Positions 43,663 through 56,431 of a stretch of DNA of 64,000 nucleotides are shown here, in pieces. The position numbers and the translations under genes were made by a program. A model generated the notes under the pieces. That model was not told the origin of the DNA, did no database searches, and saw nothing but the letters and a program-made list of their open reading frames with translations. Each line of letters opens with the position of its first letter. The first letter of the stretch is position 1. The DNA is from Ascarosepion bandense (taxonomy: Eukaryota; Mollusca; Cephalopoda; Sepiida; Sepiidae), in NCBI GenBank assembly GCA_037127315.1, contig JBBBDQ010001684.1, forward strand, positions 5,072,501 to 5,136,500. The letters run 5' to 3'.

Positions 43663-44329
43663 CTCAAGCATTACGGCATAACAAAAATCAGAATGGAAGG
43701 TTCAAGATTTTTAAATTTAAATTCATATCGATAAACGCAAGCGTCCTTCAAAGAAAAAATTCAAGTTTAGATTAATGTGTATTTCGAAAAGCCTGATCAA
43801 TTCCACTTTTGAAACCCACAAAGGAAAACGTTGGAAATATATGACTTGAACCCGATTAAACATTCATGATACTAAGCCTGACTACAATAAAAGTTTAAAT
43901 AGTGGTGAAGCGGAGGAGGTAGGGAAAACATTGCTTGTCTTACATATTTACATATCCTCAAACAAAATAGATAGCGTTTTAATTAGAACTTAATAAATTT
44001 CTGACGAAACATATGACACAAGTTCCTTCTGGGACCTAGCCAACCATTTTGAAAATTTCGAGAACCAGTTACACTGACTCAGCTGCCAATCAGATATTAT
44101 TTTTAAGGTGCCCGCGTAACCACTTTCCCAGACCATATCGTTAACCTCTTCATCACAAGGTTTCGGCTGCCCATAATATCCGAATTTTTGAGACGGTATA
44201 TTAGTGCCTACTAATAAATTTTGAAGATCTTGGAAGAACTACAGTACTTTTGTGAGTTGCACAAGACAAAGCGGTTTGGAGAAAACTAATAATTTGTTTT
44301 TTTACAGAAAAATGTTTACAGTGTAAAAG
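43663..44329. other. Unassigned
   Basis: AT-rich; no repeat or gene recognised. Confidence 0.4.
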
Positions 44330-45190
44330 TCCAGGAAGCCACTCGAGGTAGTGAGTTACAAAGTAAGAGGCACAGTATAAGCAGATATCTGGGAAGATAA
44401 ATGTTAATTCTAGACTTGAAGTGGTTAAGATTGTAGTGATTAGGAAATCATCCTCTTGACAATCAGTTACACAAAGTAGTGGTTCGTGGGAAGAAGATGC
44501 TGGAGTGGAACTTACGTCTCACCAATGAAATACGAAGAGAATAAGGCTGGTTAACTACAATGTGCGTAGCATGGCGGGTTTTAGCCATTAATGTTAGAAC
44601 TGGTTGAACTAAGGAATGTAGTTCCTCTGAACATTTTTCATGGAAATAACGATAAAGCAGCGAGAGGTTTGTGACGTTTCACCTGTAAGAGAAAGTAGTA
44701 GGGTGGAAAAGTTGTCATTCACAATGACGGGGAGATGCTTTCAGACTTTACCGAAACTGGGAAATGAAAACTCCATTTTTGCCCTGATCTGGCTTTTTTA
44801 ATGGTAGAGAATAGCAGGAGGAGTGACGTACGTATGAGTTTTATTTGAAGTCTGAGTTAAACTTAAGGTCAAATAGTCACTCAAGTAACGGGGCCTCCCT
44901 GAGGGAACTTTCATGTATCGTGATTGATGATAGTTCAGATTCCAAATGGCAATGAAATGTAGCTAGTTTGGTTTCCGAGGCAATGAATTTAGCCAACCTG
45001 TTATTTCCTCACTGAGTTGTTAGAGGTCAGAGGAGAGATTAACTGCCAGAATTTGGTAGTCTTGAGTTTTGAAGGTGTGCCGTATAAGCTAGTATCATTA
45101 TTCATACATGAAGCGAATATACATTTAGGCATATCATTTATGTAGAGTAAAAAGAGTTGGTCCGAAAAACAACATTTGAGGTACGCCTGC
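44330..45190 (-). pseudogene. Jockey-like LINE, RT palm-to-C-terminus remnant
   Basis: Minus strand, in order: VVFRTNSFYST and LNVYSLHV (about 45,110-45,175, after the PQGS region), a degraded DD block, KLATFHCHLESEL near 44,930-44,970, LFDLKFNSDFK near 44,860-44,890, NVTNLSLLYRYFHEKCSEEL near 44,620-44,680, SLVRRKFHSSIFFPRTTTLC near 44,475-44,530 and YNLNHFKSRINIYLPRY near 44,390-44,440. Its 5' end is cut by the LINE insertion at 45,197. Confidence 0.75.
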
Positions 45191-45196
45191 GTTGAT

Positions 45197-45247
45197 TCTT
45201 CTTTTCTAGGTGGCCTGTTCTTTGAGGACGTAGGCGATCATGGCTTT
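45197..45247 (-). mobile_element. 3' end of the GAA-tailed LINE that hosts the satellite
   Basis: Read on the minus strand this is the ORF2 terminus and 3' end found in the 18,081 and 20,427 copies (gatcgcctacgtcc, then a GAA-rich end). It is present once only and is not part of the repeat unit. Confidence 0.85.
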
Positions 45248-45539
45248 CCACGTCTACCTATCCCTGGTGGCTCTAAGCACATTTTCTCTTGTAACAACAC
45301 GCAACATCTGTTCTGTCATCCACATGCTCAGGCCTTGCAAATATGTTATCTGCTGCTTTCCTCTGTCTTTTTTCCCCTCTATCTGGCCTGTTTCATATCT
45401 CCCTATCCCTGGTGGCTCTAAGCACATTTTCTCCTGTAACACCATGCAACCCCTGTTCTGTCATCCACATGCTCAGGCCTTTCAAATATGTTATCTGATG
45501 CTTTCCTCTGTCTTTTTTCCCCTCTATCTGGCCTGTTAC

Positions 45540-47395
45540 ACATCTCCCTATCCCTGGTGGCTCTAAGCACATTTTCTCCTGTAACACCACGCAATTCCCT
45601 GTTTTGTCATCCACATGCTCAGGCCTTTCAAATATGTTATCTGCTGCTTTCCTCTGTCTTTTTTCCCCTCTATCTGGCCTGTTACACATCTCCCTATCCC
45701 TGGTGGCTCTAAGCACATTTTTTCCTGTAATACAATGCAACACCTGTTCTTTCATGCACCAACTCAGGCCTTTCAAATATGTTATCTGCTGCTTTCCTCT
45801 GTCTTTTTTCCCCTCTATCTGGCCTGTTCCACATCTTCCTATCCCTGGTGGCTCTAAGCACATTTTCTCCTGTAACACCATGCAATACCTGTTCTGTCAT
45901 CCACATGCTCAGGCCTTTTAAATATGTTATCTGCTGCTTTCCTCTGTCTTTTTCCCCACTATCTGGCCTGTTCCACATCTCCCTATCCCTGATGGCTCTA
46001 AGCACATTTTCTCCTTTAACACCATGCAACACCTGTTCTGTCATCCACATGCTCAGGCTTTTCAAATATGTTATCTGCTGCTTTCCTCTGTCTTTTTTCC
46101 CCTCTATCTGGCCTGTTACACATCTCCCTATCCCTGGTGGCTCTAAGCACATTTTTTCCTGTAATACAATGCAACACCTGTTCTTTCATGCACCAACTCA
46201 GGCCTTTCAAATATGTTATCTGCTGCTTTCCTCTGTCTTTTTTCCCCTCTATCTGGCCTGTTCCACATCTTCCTATCCCTGGTGGCTCTAAGCACATTTT
46301 CTCCTGTAACACCATGCAATACCTGTTCTGTCATCTACATGCTCAGGCCTTTTAAATATGTTATCTGCTGCCTTCCTCTGTCTTTTTCCCCACTATCTGG
46401 CCTGTTCCACATCTCCCTATCCCTGATGGCTCTAAGCACATTTTCTCCTTTAACACCATGCAACACCTGTTCTGTCATCCACATGCTCAGGCCTTTCAAA
46501 TATGTTATCTGCTGCTTTCCTCTGTCTTTTTCCCCTCTATCTGGCCTGTTCCACATCTCCCTATCCCTGGTGGCTCTAAGCACATTTTTTCCTGTGACAC
46601 CACGCAACCCCTGTTCTGTCATCCGCATGCTCAGGCCTTTCAAATATGTTATCTGCTGCTTTCCTCTGTCTTTTTCCCCTCTATCTGGCCTGTTCCACAT
46701 CTCCCTATCCCTGGTGGCTCTAAGCACATTTTCTCCTGTAACACCATGCAATCCCTGTTCTGTCATCCACATGCTCAGGCCTTTCAAATATGTTATCTGC
46801 TGCTTTCCTCTGTCTTTTTTCCCCTCTATCTGGCCTGTCCCACATCACCCTATCCCTGGTGGCTCTAAGCAAATTTTCTCCTGTAACACCATGCAACCCC
46901 TGTTCTGTCATCCACATGCTCAGGCCTTTCAAATATGTTATCTGCTGTTTTCCTCTGTCTTTTTTCCCCTCTATCTGGCCTGTTCCACATCTCCCTATCC
47001 CTGGTGGCTCTAAGCACATTTTCTCCTGTAACACCATGCAACCCCTGTTCTGTCATCCACATGCTCAGGCCTTTCAAATATGTTATCTGCTGCTTTCCTC
47101 TGTCTTTTTTCCCCTCTATCTGGCCTGTTCCACATCACCCTATCCCTGGTGGCTCTAAGCAAATTTTCTCCTGTAACACCATGCAACCCCTGTTCTGTCA
47201 TCCACATGCTCAGGCCTTTCAAATATGTTATCTGCTGCTTTCCTCTGACTTTTTTCCCCTCTATCTGGCCTGTTCCACATCTCCCTATCCCTGGTGGCTC
47301 TAAGCACATTTTCTCCTGTAACCCCATGCAACCCCTGTTTTGTCATCCACATGCTCAGGCCTTTCAAATATGTTATCTGCTGCTTTCCTCTGTCT
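45540..47395 (-). repeat. Higher-order block A of the satellite
   Basis: About 1.85 kb (some 13 monomers) duplicated at an offset of about 4,184 bp. For example the minus-strand frames 46,335-46,787 and 50,519-50,971 translate identically over 150 residues, and 46,720-47,037 and 50,904-51,221 differ at one position. Monomers within the block differ much more from each other than the two blocks do. Confidence 0.9.
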
Positions 47396-49729
47396 TTTTC
47401 CCCTCTATCTGGCCTGTTCCACATCTCCCTATCCCTGGTGGCTCTAAGCACATTTTCTCCTGTAACACCACGCAATCCCTGTTCTGTCATCCACATGCTC
47501 AGGCCTTTCAAATATGTTATCTGCTGCTTTCCTCTGTCTTTTTCCCCTCTATCTGGCCTGTTCCACATCTCCCTATCCCTGGTGGCTCTAAGCACATTTT
47601 TTCCTGTAATACCATGCAACCCCTGTTCTGTCATCCATATGCTCAGGCCTTTCAAATATGTTATCTGCTGCTTTCCTCTGTCTTTTTCTCCTCTATCTGG
47701 CGTGTTCCACATCTCCCTATTCCTGGTGGCACTAAGCACATTTTTTCCTGTAACACCATGCAACCCCTGTTCTGTCATCCGCATGCTCAGGCCTTTCAAA
47801 TATGTTATCTGCTGCTTTCCTCTGTCTTTTTTCCCCTCTATCTGGCCTGTTCCACATCTCCCTATCCCTGGTGGCTCTAAGCACATTTTCTCCTTTAACA
47901 TCATGCAACCCCTGTTCTGTCATCCACATGCTCAGGCGTTTCAAATATGTTATCTGCTGCTTTCCTCTGTCTTTTTTCCCCTCTATCTGGCCTGTTCCAC
48001 ATCTCCCTATCCCTGGTGGCTCTAAGCACATTTTTTCCTGTAATACCATGCAACCCCTGTTCTGTCATCCATATGCTCAGGCCTTTCAAATATGTTATCT
48101 GCTGCTTTCCTCTGTCTTTTTCTCCTCTATCTGGCGTGTTCCACATCTCCCTATTCCTGGTGGCACTAAGCACATTTTTTCCTGTAACACCATGCAACCC
48201 CTGTTCTGTCATCCGCATGCTCAGGCCTTTCAAATATGTTATCTGCTGCTTTCCTCTGTCTTTTTTCCCCTCTATCTGGCCTGTTACACATCTCCCTATC
48301 CCTGGTGGCTCTAAGCACATTTTTTCCTGTAATACAATGCAACACCTGTTCTTTCATGCACCAACTCAGGCCTTTCAAATATGTTATCTGCTGCTTTCCT
48401 CTGTCTTTTTTCCCCTCTATCTGGCCTGTTCCACATCTTCCTATCCCTGGTGGCTCTAAGCACATTTTCTCCTGTAACACCATGCAATACCTGTTCTGTC
48501 ATCCACATGCTCAGGCCTTTTAAATATGTTATCTGCTGCTTTCCTCTGTCTTTTTCCCCACTATCTGGCCTGTTCCACATCTCCCTATCCCTGATGGCTC
48601 TAAGCACATTTTCTCCTTTAACACCATGCAACACCTGTTCTGTCATCCACATGCTCAGGCCTTTCAAATATGTTATCTGCTGCTTTCCTCTGTCTTTTTC
48701 CCGTCTATCTGGCCTGTTCCACATCTCCCTATCCCTGGTGGCTCTAAGACATTTTTTTCTGTAACACCACGCAACCCCTGTTCTGTCATCTGCATGCTCA
48801 GGCCTTTCAAATATGTTATCTGCTGCTTTCCTCTGTCTTTTTCCCTCTATCTGGCCTGTTCCACATCTCCCTATCCCTGGTGGCTCTAAGCACATTTTCC
48901 TGTAACACCACGCAATCCCTGTTCTGTCATCCACATGCTCAGGCCTTTCAAATATGTTATCTGCTGCTTTCCTGTCTTTTTCCCCATTCAAGCCTGTCCC
49001 ACATCTCCCTATCCCTGGTGGCTCTAAGCACATTTTCTCCTGTAACCCCATGCAACCCTGTTTTGTCATCCACATGCTCAGGCCTTTCAAATATGTTATC
49101 TGCTGCTTTCCTCTGTCTTTTCCCCTCTATCTGGCCTGTTCCACATCTCCCTCATCCCTGGTGGCTCTAAGCACATTTTCTCCTTTAACATCATGCAACC
49201 CCTGTTCTGTCATCCACATGCTCAGGGCGTTTCAAATATGTTATCTGCTGCTTTCCTCTGTCTTTTTTCCCCTCTATCTGGCCTGTTCCACATCTCCCTA
49301 TCCCTGGTGGCTCTAAGCAGTTTTCTCCTTTAACATCATGCGCCAACCCCAGGCCTGTCATCCACATGCTCAGGCGTTTCAAATATGTTATCTGCTGCTT
49401 TCCTCTGTCTTTTTTCCCTCTATCTGGCCTGTTCCACATCTCCCTATCCCCAGTGGCTCTAAGCACATTTTTTCCTGTAATACCATGCAACCCCTGTTCT
49501 GTCATCCATATGCTCAGGCCTTTCAAATATGTTATCTGCTGCTTTCCTCTGTCTTTTTCCCTCTATCTGGCGTGTTCCACATCTCCCTATTCCTGGTGGC
49601 ACTAAGCACATTTTTTCCTGTAACACCATGCAACCCCTGTTCTGTCATCCGCATGCTCAGGCCTTTCAAATATGTTATCTGCTGCTTTCCTCTGTCTTTT
49701 TTTTTCCCCTCTATCTGGCCTGTTCCACA

Positions 49730-51580
49730 TCTCCCTATCCCTGGTGGCTCTAAGCACATTTTCTTTTCCTGTAACACCACGCAATCCCTGTTTTGTCATC
49801 CACATGCTCAGGCCTTTCAAATATGTTATCTGTTGCTTTCCTCTGTCTTTTTCCCCTCTATCTGGCCTGTTACACATCTCCCTATCCCTGGTGGCTCTAA
49901 GCACATTTTTTCCTGTAATACAATGCAACACCTGTTCTTTCATGCACCAACTCAGGCCTTTCAAATATGTTATCTGCTGCTTCTTCTCGTCTTTTCCCTC
50001 TATCTGGCCTGTTCCACATCTCCTATCCCTGGTGGCTCTAAGCACATTTTCTCCTGTAACACCATGCAATACCTGTTCTGTCATCCACATGCTCAGGCCT
50101 TAAATATGTTATCTGCTGCTTTCCTCTGTCTTTTTCCCACTATCTGGCCTGTTCCACATTCCCCTATCCCTGATGGCTCTAAGCACATTTTCTCCTTTAA
50201 CACCATGCAACACCTGTTCTGTCATCCACATGCTCAGGCTTTTCAAATATGTTATCTGCTGCTTTCCTCTGTCTTTTTCCCCTCTATCTGGCCTGTTACA
50301 CATCTCCCTATCCCTGGTGGCTCTAAGCACATTTTTTCCTGTAATACAATGCAACACCTGTTCTTTCATGCACCAACTCAGGCCTTTCAAATATGTTATC
50401 TGCTGCTTTCCTCTGTCTTTTTTTTCCCCTCTATCTGGCCTGTTCCACATCTTCCTATCCCTGGTGGCTCTAAGCACATTTTCTCTCCTGTAACACCATG
50501 CAATACCTGTTCTGTCATCTACATGCTCAGGCCTTTTAAATATGTTATCTGCTGCCTTCCTCTGTCTTTTTCCCCACTATCTGGCCTGTTCCACATCTCC
50601 CTATCCCTGATGGCTCTAAGCACATTTTCTCCTTTAACACCATGCAACACCTGTTCTGTCATCCACATGCTCAGGCCTTTCAAATATGTTATCTGCTGCT
50701 TTCCTCTGTCTTTTTCCCCTCTATCTGGCCTGTTCCACATCTCCCTATCCCTGGTGGCTCTAAGCACATTTTTTCCTGTGACACCACGCAACCCCTGTTC
50801 TGTCATCCGCATGCTCAGGCCTTTCAAATATGTTATCTGCTGCTTTCCTCTGTCTTTTTCCCCTCTATCTGGCCTGTTCCACATCTCCCTATCCCTGGTG
50901 GCTCTAAGCACATTTTCTCCTGTAACACCATGCAATCCCTGTTCTGTCATCCACATGCTCAGGCCTTTCAAATATGTTATCTGCTGCTTTCCTATGTCTT
51001 TTTTCCCCTCTATCTGGCCTGTCCCACATCACCCTATCCCTGGTGGCTCTAAGCAAATTTTCTCCTGTAACACCATGCAACCCCTGTTCTGTCATCCACA
51101 TGCTCAGGCCTTTCAAATATGTTATCTGCTGTTTTCCTCTGTCTTTTTTCCCCTCTATCTGGCCTGTTCCACATCTCCCTATCCCTGGTGGCTCTAAGCA
51201 CATTTTCTCCTGTAACACCATGCAACCCCTGTTCTGTCATCCACATGCTCAGGCCTTTCAAATATGTTATCTGCTGCTTTCCTCTGTCTTTTTTCCCCTC
51301 TATCTGGCCTGTTCCACATCACCCTATCCCTGGTGGCTCTAAGCAAATTTTCTCCTGTAACACCATGCAACCCCTGTTCTGTCATCCACATGCTCAGGCC
51401 TTTCAAATATGTTATCTGCTGCTTTCCTCTGACTTTTTTCCCCTCTATCTGGCCTGTTCCACATCTCCCTATCCCTGGTGGCTCTAAGCACATTTTCTCC
51501 TGTAACCCCATGCAACCCCTGTTTTGTCATCCACATGCTCAGGCCTTTCAAATATGTTATCTGCTGCTTTCCTCTGTCTT
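49730..51580 (-). repeat. Higher-order block A', second copy
   Basis: Duplicate of 45,540-47,395. Its left third has several 1-2 bp indels relative to block A (offset wanders from 4,180 to 4,190), while 50,500-51,500 is almost identical. Confidence 0.9.
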
Positions 51581-54500
51581 TTTTCCCCTCTATCTGGCCT
51601 GTTCCACATCTCCCTATCCCTGGTGGCTCTAAGCACATTTTTTCCTGTAATACCATGCAACCCCTGTTCTGTCATCCATATGCTCAGGCCTTTCAAATAT
51701 GTTATCTGCTGCTTTCCTCTGTCTTTTTCTCCTCTATCTGGCGTGTTCCACATCTCCCTATTCCTGGTGGCACTAAGCACATTTTTTCCTGTAACACCAT
51801 GCAACCCCTGTTCTGTCATCCGCATGCTCAGGCCTTTCAAATATGTTATCTGCTGCTTTCCTCTGTCTTTTTTCCCCTCTATCTGGCCTGTTCCACATCT
51901 CCCTATCCCTGGTGGCTCTAAGCACATTTCTCCTGTAACACCACGCAATCCTGTTTTGTCATCCACATGCTCAGGCCTTTCAAATATGTTATCTGCTGCT
52001 TTCCTCTGTCTTTTTTCCCCTCTATCTGGCCTGTTACACATCTCCCTATCCCTGGTGGCTCTAAGCACATTTTTCCTGTAATACAATGCAACACCTGTTC
52101 TTTCATGCACCAACTCAGGCCTTTCAAATATGTTATCTGCTGCTTTCCTCTGTCTTTTTTCCCCTCTATCTGGCCTGTTCCACATCTTCCTATCCTGGTG
52201 GCTCTAAGCACATTTTCTCCTGTAACACATACAATACCTGTTCTGTCATCCACATGCTCAGGCCTTTTAAATATGTTATCTGCTGCTTTCCTCTGTCTTT
52301 TTCCCCACTATCTGGCCTGTTCCACATCTCCCTATCCCTGATGGCTCTAAGCACATTTTCTCCTTTAACACCATGCAACCCCTGTTCTGTCATCCACATG
52401 CTCAGGCCTTTCAAATATGTTATCTGCTGCTCTCCTGTCTTTTCCCCTCTATCTGGCCTGTTCCACATCTCCCTATCCCTGGTGGCTCTAAGCACATTTT
52501 TTCCTGTAACACCACGCAACCTGTTCTGTCATCCGCATGCTCAGGCCTTTCAAATATGTTATCTGCTGCTTTCCTCTGTCTTTTTCCCCTCTATCTGGCC
52601 TGTTCCACATCTCCTATCCCCTGGTGGCTCTAACACATTTTCTCCTGTAACACCACGCAATCCCTGTTCTGTCATCCATGTGCTCAAGGCCTTTCAAATA
52701 TGTTATCTGCTGCTTTCCTCTGTCTTTTTTCCCCTCTATCTGGCCTGTCCCACATCTCCCTATCCCTGGTGGCTCTAAGCACATTTTCTCCTGTAACCCC
52801 ATGCAACCCTGTTTTGTCATCCACATGCTCAGGCCTTTCAAATATGTTATCTGCTGCTTTCCTCTGTCTTTTTCCCCTCTATCTGGCCTGTTCCACATCT
52901 CCCTATCCCTGGTGGCTCTAAGCACATTTTCTCCTTTAACATCATGCAACCCCCTGTTCTGTCATCCACATGCTCAGGCGTTTCAAATATGTTATCTGCT
53001 GCTTTCCTCTGTCTTTTTTCCCTCTATCTGGCCTGTTCCACATCTCCCTATCCCTGGTGGCTCTAAGCACATTTTCTCCTTTAACATCATGCAACCCCTG
53101 TTCTGTCATCCACATGCTCAGGCGTTTCAAATATGTTATCTGCTGCTTTCCTCTGTCTTTTCCCTCTATCTGGCCTGTTCCACATCTCCCTATCCCTGGT
53201 GGCTCTAAGCACATTTTTCCTGTAATACCATGCAACCCCTGTTCTGTCATCCATATGCTCAGGCCTTTCAAATATGTTATCTGCTGCTTTCCTCTGTCTT
53301 TTTCCCCCTCTATCTGGCGTGTTCCACATCTCCCTATTCCTGGTGGCACTAAGCATTTTTCCTGTAACACCATGCAACCCTGTTCTGTCATCCGCATGCT
53401 CAGGCCTTTCAAATATGTTATCTGCTTTCCTCTGTCTTTTTTTCCCCTCTATCTGGCCTGTTCCATCTCCCTATCCCTGGTGGCTCTAAGCACATTTTCT
53501 CCTGTAACACCACGCAATCCTGTTTTGTCATCCACATGCTCAGGCCTTTCAAATATGTTGTATCTGCTGCTTTCCTCTGTCTTTTTTCCCCTCTATCTGG
53601 CCTGTTACACATCTCCCTATCCCTGGTGGCTCTAAGCACATTTTTTCCTGTAATACAATGCAACACCTGTTCTTTCATGCACCAACTCAGGCCTTTCAAA
53701 TATGTTATCTGCTGCTTTCCTCTGTCTTTTTTCCCCTCTATCTGGCCTGTTCCACATCTTCCTATCCCCTGGTGGCTCTAAGCACATTTTCTCCTGTAAC
53801 ACCATGCAATACCTGTTCTGTCATCCACATGCTCAGGCCTTTTAAATATGTTATCTGCTGCTTTCCTCTGTCTTTTTCCCCACTATCTGGCCTGTTCCAT
53901 CTCCCTATCCCTGATGGCTCTAAGCACATTTTCTCCTTTAACACCATGCAACACCTGTTCTGTCATCCACATGCTCAGGCCTTTCAAATATGTTATCTGC
54001 TGCTTTCCTCTGTCTTTTTCCCCTCTATCTGGCCTGTTCCACATCTCCCTATCCCTGGTGGCTCTAAGCACATTTTTTCCTGTAACACCACGCAACCCCT
54101 GTTCTGTCATCCGCATGCTGAGCCTTTCAAATATGTTATCTGCTGCTTTCCTCTGTCTTTTCCCCTCTATCTGGCCTGTTCCACATCTCCCTATCCCTGG
54201 TGGCTCTAAGCACATTTTCTCCTGTAACACCACGCAATCCCTGTTCTGTCATCCACATGCTCAGGCCTTTTAAATATGTTATCTGCTGCTTTCCTCTGTC
54301 TTTTTCCCCACTATCTGGCCTGTTCCACATCTCCCTATCCCTGATGGCTCTAAGCACATTTTCTCCTTTAACACCATGCAACCCCTGTTCTGTCATCCAC
54401 ATGCTCAGGCCTTTCAAATATGTTATCTGCTGCTTTCCTCTGTCTTTTTCCCCACTATCTGGCCTGTTCCACATCTCCCTATCCCTGATGGCTCTAAGCA

Positions 54501-56053
54501 CATTTTCTCCTTTAACACCATGCAACCCCTGTTCTGTCATCCACATGCTCAGGCCTTTCAAATATGTTATCTGCTGCTTTCCTCTGTCTTTTTTCCCCTC
54601 TATCTGGCCTGTTCCACATCTCCCTATCTCTGGTGGCTCTAAGCACATTTTTTCCTGTAATACCATGCAACCCCTGTTCTGTCATCCGCATGCTCAGGCC
54701 TTTCAAATATGTTATCTGCTGCTTTACTCTGTCTTTTTCCCCTCTATCTGGCCTGTTCCACATCTCCCTATCCCTGATGGCTCTAAGCACATTTTCTCCT
54801 GTAACCCCATGCAACCCCTGTTCTGTCATCCAGATGCTCAGGCCTTTCAAATATGTTATCTGCTGCTTTCCTCTGTCTTTTTCCCCTCTATCTGGCCTGT
54901 TCCACATCTCCCTATCCCTGATGGCTCTAAGCACATTTTCTCCTGTAACCCCATGCAACCCCTGTTCTGTCATTCACATGCTCAGGCCTTTCAAATATGT
55001 TATCTGCTGCTTTCCTCTGTCTTTTTCCCCTCTATCTGGCCTGTTCCACATCTCCCTATCCCTGGTGGCTCTAAGCACATTTTCTCCTGTAACACCATGC
55101 AACCCCTGTTCTGTCATCCACATGCTCAGGCCTTTCAAATATGTTATCTGCTGCTTTCCTCTGTCTTTTTCCCCTCTATCTGGCCTGTTACACATCTCCC
55201 TATTCCTGGTGGCTCTAAGCAAATTTTCTCCTGTAACACCATGCAACCCCTGTTCTGTCATCCACATGCACAGGCCTTTCAAATATGTTATCTGCTGCTT
55301 TCCTCTGTCTTTTTCCCCTCTATCTGGCCTGTTCCACATCTCCGTATCCCTGATGGCTCTAAGCACATTTTCTCCTGTAACACCATGCAACCCCTGTTCT
55401 GTCATCCGCATGCTCAGGACTTTCAAATATGTTATCTGCTGCTTTCCTCTGTCTTTTTCCCCCTCTATCTGGCCTGTTCCACATCTCCCTATCTCTGGTG
55501 GCTCTAAGCACATTTTCTCCTGTAACACCATGCAACCCCTGTTCTGTCATCCGCATGCTCAGGCCTTTCAAATATGTTATCTGCTGCTTTCCTCTGTCTT
55601 TTCCCCCTCTATCTGGCCTGTTCCACATCTCCCTATCCCTGGTGGTTCTAAGCACATTTTTTCCTGTAACACCACACAACCCCTGTTCTGTCATCCACAT
55701 GCTCAGGCCTTTCAAATATGTTATCTGCTGCTTTCCTGTCTTTTTCCCCTCTATCTGGCCTGTTCCACATCTCCCTATCCCTGGTGGCTCTAAGCACATT
55801 TTTTCCTGTAACACCATGCAACCCCTGTTCTGTCATCCACATGCTCAGGCCTTTCAAACATGTTATCTTCTGCTTTCCTCTGTCTTTTTTCCCCTCTATC
55901 TGGTCTGTTCCACATCTCCGTATCCCTGGTGTCTCTAAGCACATTTTCTCCTGTAACACCATGCACCCCCTGTTCTGTCATGCACATGCTCAGGCCTTTC
56001 AAACATGTTATCTGCTGCTTTCCTCTGTCTTTTTTCCTTCTATTAGGCCTGTT

Positions 56054-56314
56054 AGTATCAGGTTTTCCAAACCCTCTTTGCTTATTGCATGTCCCAGGAA
56101 GTTAGTTGTCTCTTCCCGATGCTCACTATTAATTTGCTTTTCGTTTCCATCCTTTCCATCACTGCTTACATGTTCGATCCATGATATCCGCAGCATCCTT
56201 CTTTAGAACCACACTTCAGCTGCTTTAAGTTTTCCTTCATCTTTGATGATATTGTCTATCATTCACTATTATGTTGAATAACTGTCTTCACATAGCAATC
56301 CAGTACTCCTTCCA
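56054..56314 (-). pseudogene. Upstream part of the LINE that hosts the satellite
   Basis: Single-copy continuation of the parent LINE: minus strand from 56,314 gives the RVLDCYV region, then LRISWIEHVSSDG and LGHAISKEGLENLILTGL (about 56,054-56,196). The 5' truncation is at about 56,314, where similarity to the other family members stops (gtactc then unrelated ttccaggac). Confidence 0.85.
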
Positions 56315-56431
56315 GGACAAAATCGCTCAAGATGAGAAACCACACTTATTTGTAGCGTGCTTTCAAGTCGGAACAGCTTCCATGAAAAAAAAAAAGAATG
56401 AAAGAGACTTGCTAGAACGTATTACAACTGA

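Larger units (their letters stand above)
45248..56053 (-). repeat. LINE-derived satellite array, ~145-bp monomer, about 75 copies
   Basis: Each monomer is the LINE segment coding for GQIEGKKDRGKQQITYLKGL, the following MWMTEQGLHGVTGENVL and RATRDREMW, about 48 residues near the ORF2 C-terminus (residues ~119-167 of the 182-codon frame at 20,445-20,993). Monomers are 144 or 145 bp, mainly by T5/T6 at tctttttcccc, so successive units shift frame and stay open in all frames. The junction joins ggcctgtt to ccacatctccc. Single parent sequence lies on both sides: 45,197-45,247 and 56,054-56,314. Marker variants (for example catgcaccaactcagg at 45,751, 46,184, 48,353, 49,939, 50,364, 52,102 and 53,672) reveal higher-order structure. 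The long open frames on the plus strand are antisense by-products. Whether it is transcribed cannot be seen. Confidence 0.96.

Noticed and set aside
49338..51197. 619-codon plus-strand open frame, hydrophobic, serine/proline-rich repeats
   Set aside because: Antisense to the LINE-derived satellite; openness comes from the monomer and the frame rotates between units. No start context, introns or domain.
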